NCBI GenBank assembly: GCA_023416315.1
Contig: JAEZIA010000193.1
Span: 1-12,733, forward strand
Source of the DNA: Actinomycetes bacterium
GTDB taxonomy: Bacteria > Actinomycetota > Actinomycetes > Mycobacteriales > Mycobacteriaceae
Reading direction: 5' to 3'
DNA: 12,733 bases
The notes beneath the pieces are model-generated. The model was not told the origin of the DNA and did no database searches. It saw only the letters and a list, made by a program, of their open reading frames with translations. Positions 12,425 through 12,733 of the stretch are shown piece by piece (within the stretch, counting starts at the first letter, position 1; every line of letters begins with the position of its first letter). Position numbers and translations under genes: made by a program.

Positions 12425-12733
12425 CTACCAGACGCGCACGTAGTCGACGAGCATCTGCGCCGGGTAGGTGCCCGGGCGCGGATCACCGCCGCCCGAACCG
12501 CTCACCGCGAGGTTCAGCACCGGGAACATCCGGTAGTCGGGGAAATTGAACGGCCAGTCGTCCAGGGAATTTGCCGGAACGGTGAAGTACGGCTCGGCAC
12601 CGTCGACGTAGTCCTGCCAGAAGTACATCCCCGAGTCGTTCCATGTGACGCGCCAGGTATGCCAGTTGCTGTCCACCCCGACCGGCTGGGTAGCGAACGA
12701 TGTGCCGTCCAGACGCGCGTGAACCGTTGTGCC
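12425..12733 (-). CDS. Glycoside hydrolase family 16 protein, C-terminal part (5' end off window)
   Basis: The minus-strand frame is open from the right edge (12733) to TAG at 12425-12427, giving the last 102 residues. The pattern is that of a GH16 beta-glucanase C-terminus: 'NWHTWRVTWNDSGMYFWQD' (the W-H-x-x-x-x-x-W strand and the following strand), 'FPVLNLAVSGSGGGDP' (the L-N-L-A-V-G-G region) and the terminal 'MLVDYVRVW'. GH16 enzymes cleave beta-1,3 or beta-1,3-1,4 glucans and related polysaccharides and are usually secreted. The catalytic E-x-D-x-x-E motif and any signal peptide would lie beyond the window, so activity cannot be judged. Nothing follows the final tryptophan, so there is no C-terminal carbohydrate-binding module. 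Confidence 0.85.
   Translation of the reverse strand, partial: GTTVHARLDGTSFATQPVGVDSNWHTWRVTWNDSGMYFWQDYVDGAEPYFTVPANSLDDWPFNFPDYRMFPVLNLAVSGSGGGDPRPGTYPAQMLVDYVRVW

Noticed and set aside
1..12733. Search for tRNA or rRNA genes, CRISPR arrays, insertion sequences, toxin-antitoxin or phage-defence genes
   Set aside because: None seen: no regularly spaced repeats, no transposase or integrase motifs, no terminal inverted repeats, and nearly all DNA is accounted for by the listed genes.

Overview
This 12.7 kb window comes from a GC-rich actinobacterial chromosome, most likely a Mycolicibacterium/Mycobacterium or a close relative. I base that on base composition and on the gene families (GlxA-type AraC regulator, DUF998, DUF4344 lipoprotein, actinobacterial ferritin-like diiron protein, GH16 hydrolase), not on a database match. 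There are 13 protein-coding genes; two (the first and last) run off the window. I see no RNA genes, insertion sequences, prophage genes or CRISPR arrays. Coding density is very high, and no gene-free stretch exceeds about 200 bases.

Layout. 1-933 (+) is the 3' part of an NMT1/SsuA-like ABC substrate-binding protein gene. 965-1633 (-) is a DUF998 membrane protein. 1707-2321 (-) is a TetR regulator, divergent from a DUF1330 gene (2413-2778, +), with inverted repeats between them. 2794-3789 (-) is a GlxA-family (DJ-1/PfpI + AraC) regulator. It is divergent from a tight three-gene operon at 3893-5811 (+): an HD-domain protein resembling cyanamide hydratase, a nitroreductase, and a single-domain cupin. 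5818-7194 (-) is a class III PLP aminotransferase, divergent from an N,N-dimethylformamidase large-subunit homologue (7329-9359, +). That gene converges, with overlapping stop codons, on a FadR-type GntR regulator (9356-10123, -). Then follow a DUF4344 metallopeptidase-like lipoprotein (10325-11188, +) with a hairpin terminator, a ferritin-like diiron protein (11313-12413, +), and the 3' end of a GH16 glycoside hydrolase gene (12425 to the right edge, -).

How the genes may work together (inference). Two adjacent modules look like regulated catabolic cassettes for small nitrogen compounds. Module A is GlxA regulator / HD hydrolase / nitroreductase / cupin. Module B is aminotransferase / formamidase-like enzyme / GntR regulator. 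The cupin and aminotransferase genes meet tail to tail with a 6-base gap. Each module has its own regulator and repeat-containing control region: a 14-bp tandem repeat in module A, and an inverted repeat in module B whose half-site recurs just upstream of the GntR gene. The formamidase-like gene has no visible partner for the small subunit known in characterised N,N-dimethylformamidases. No substrate can be assigned from sequence alone.
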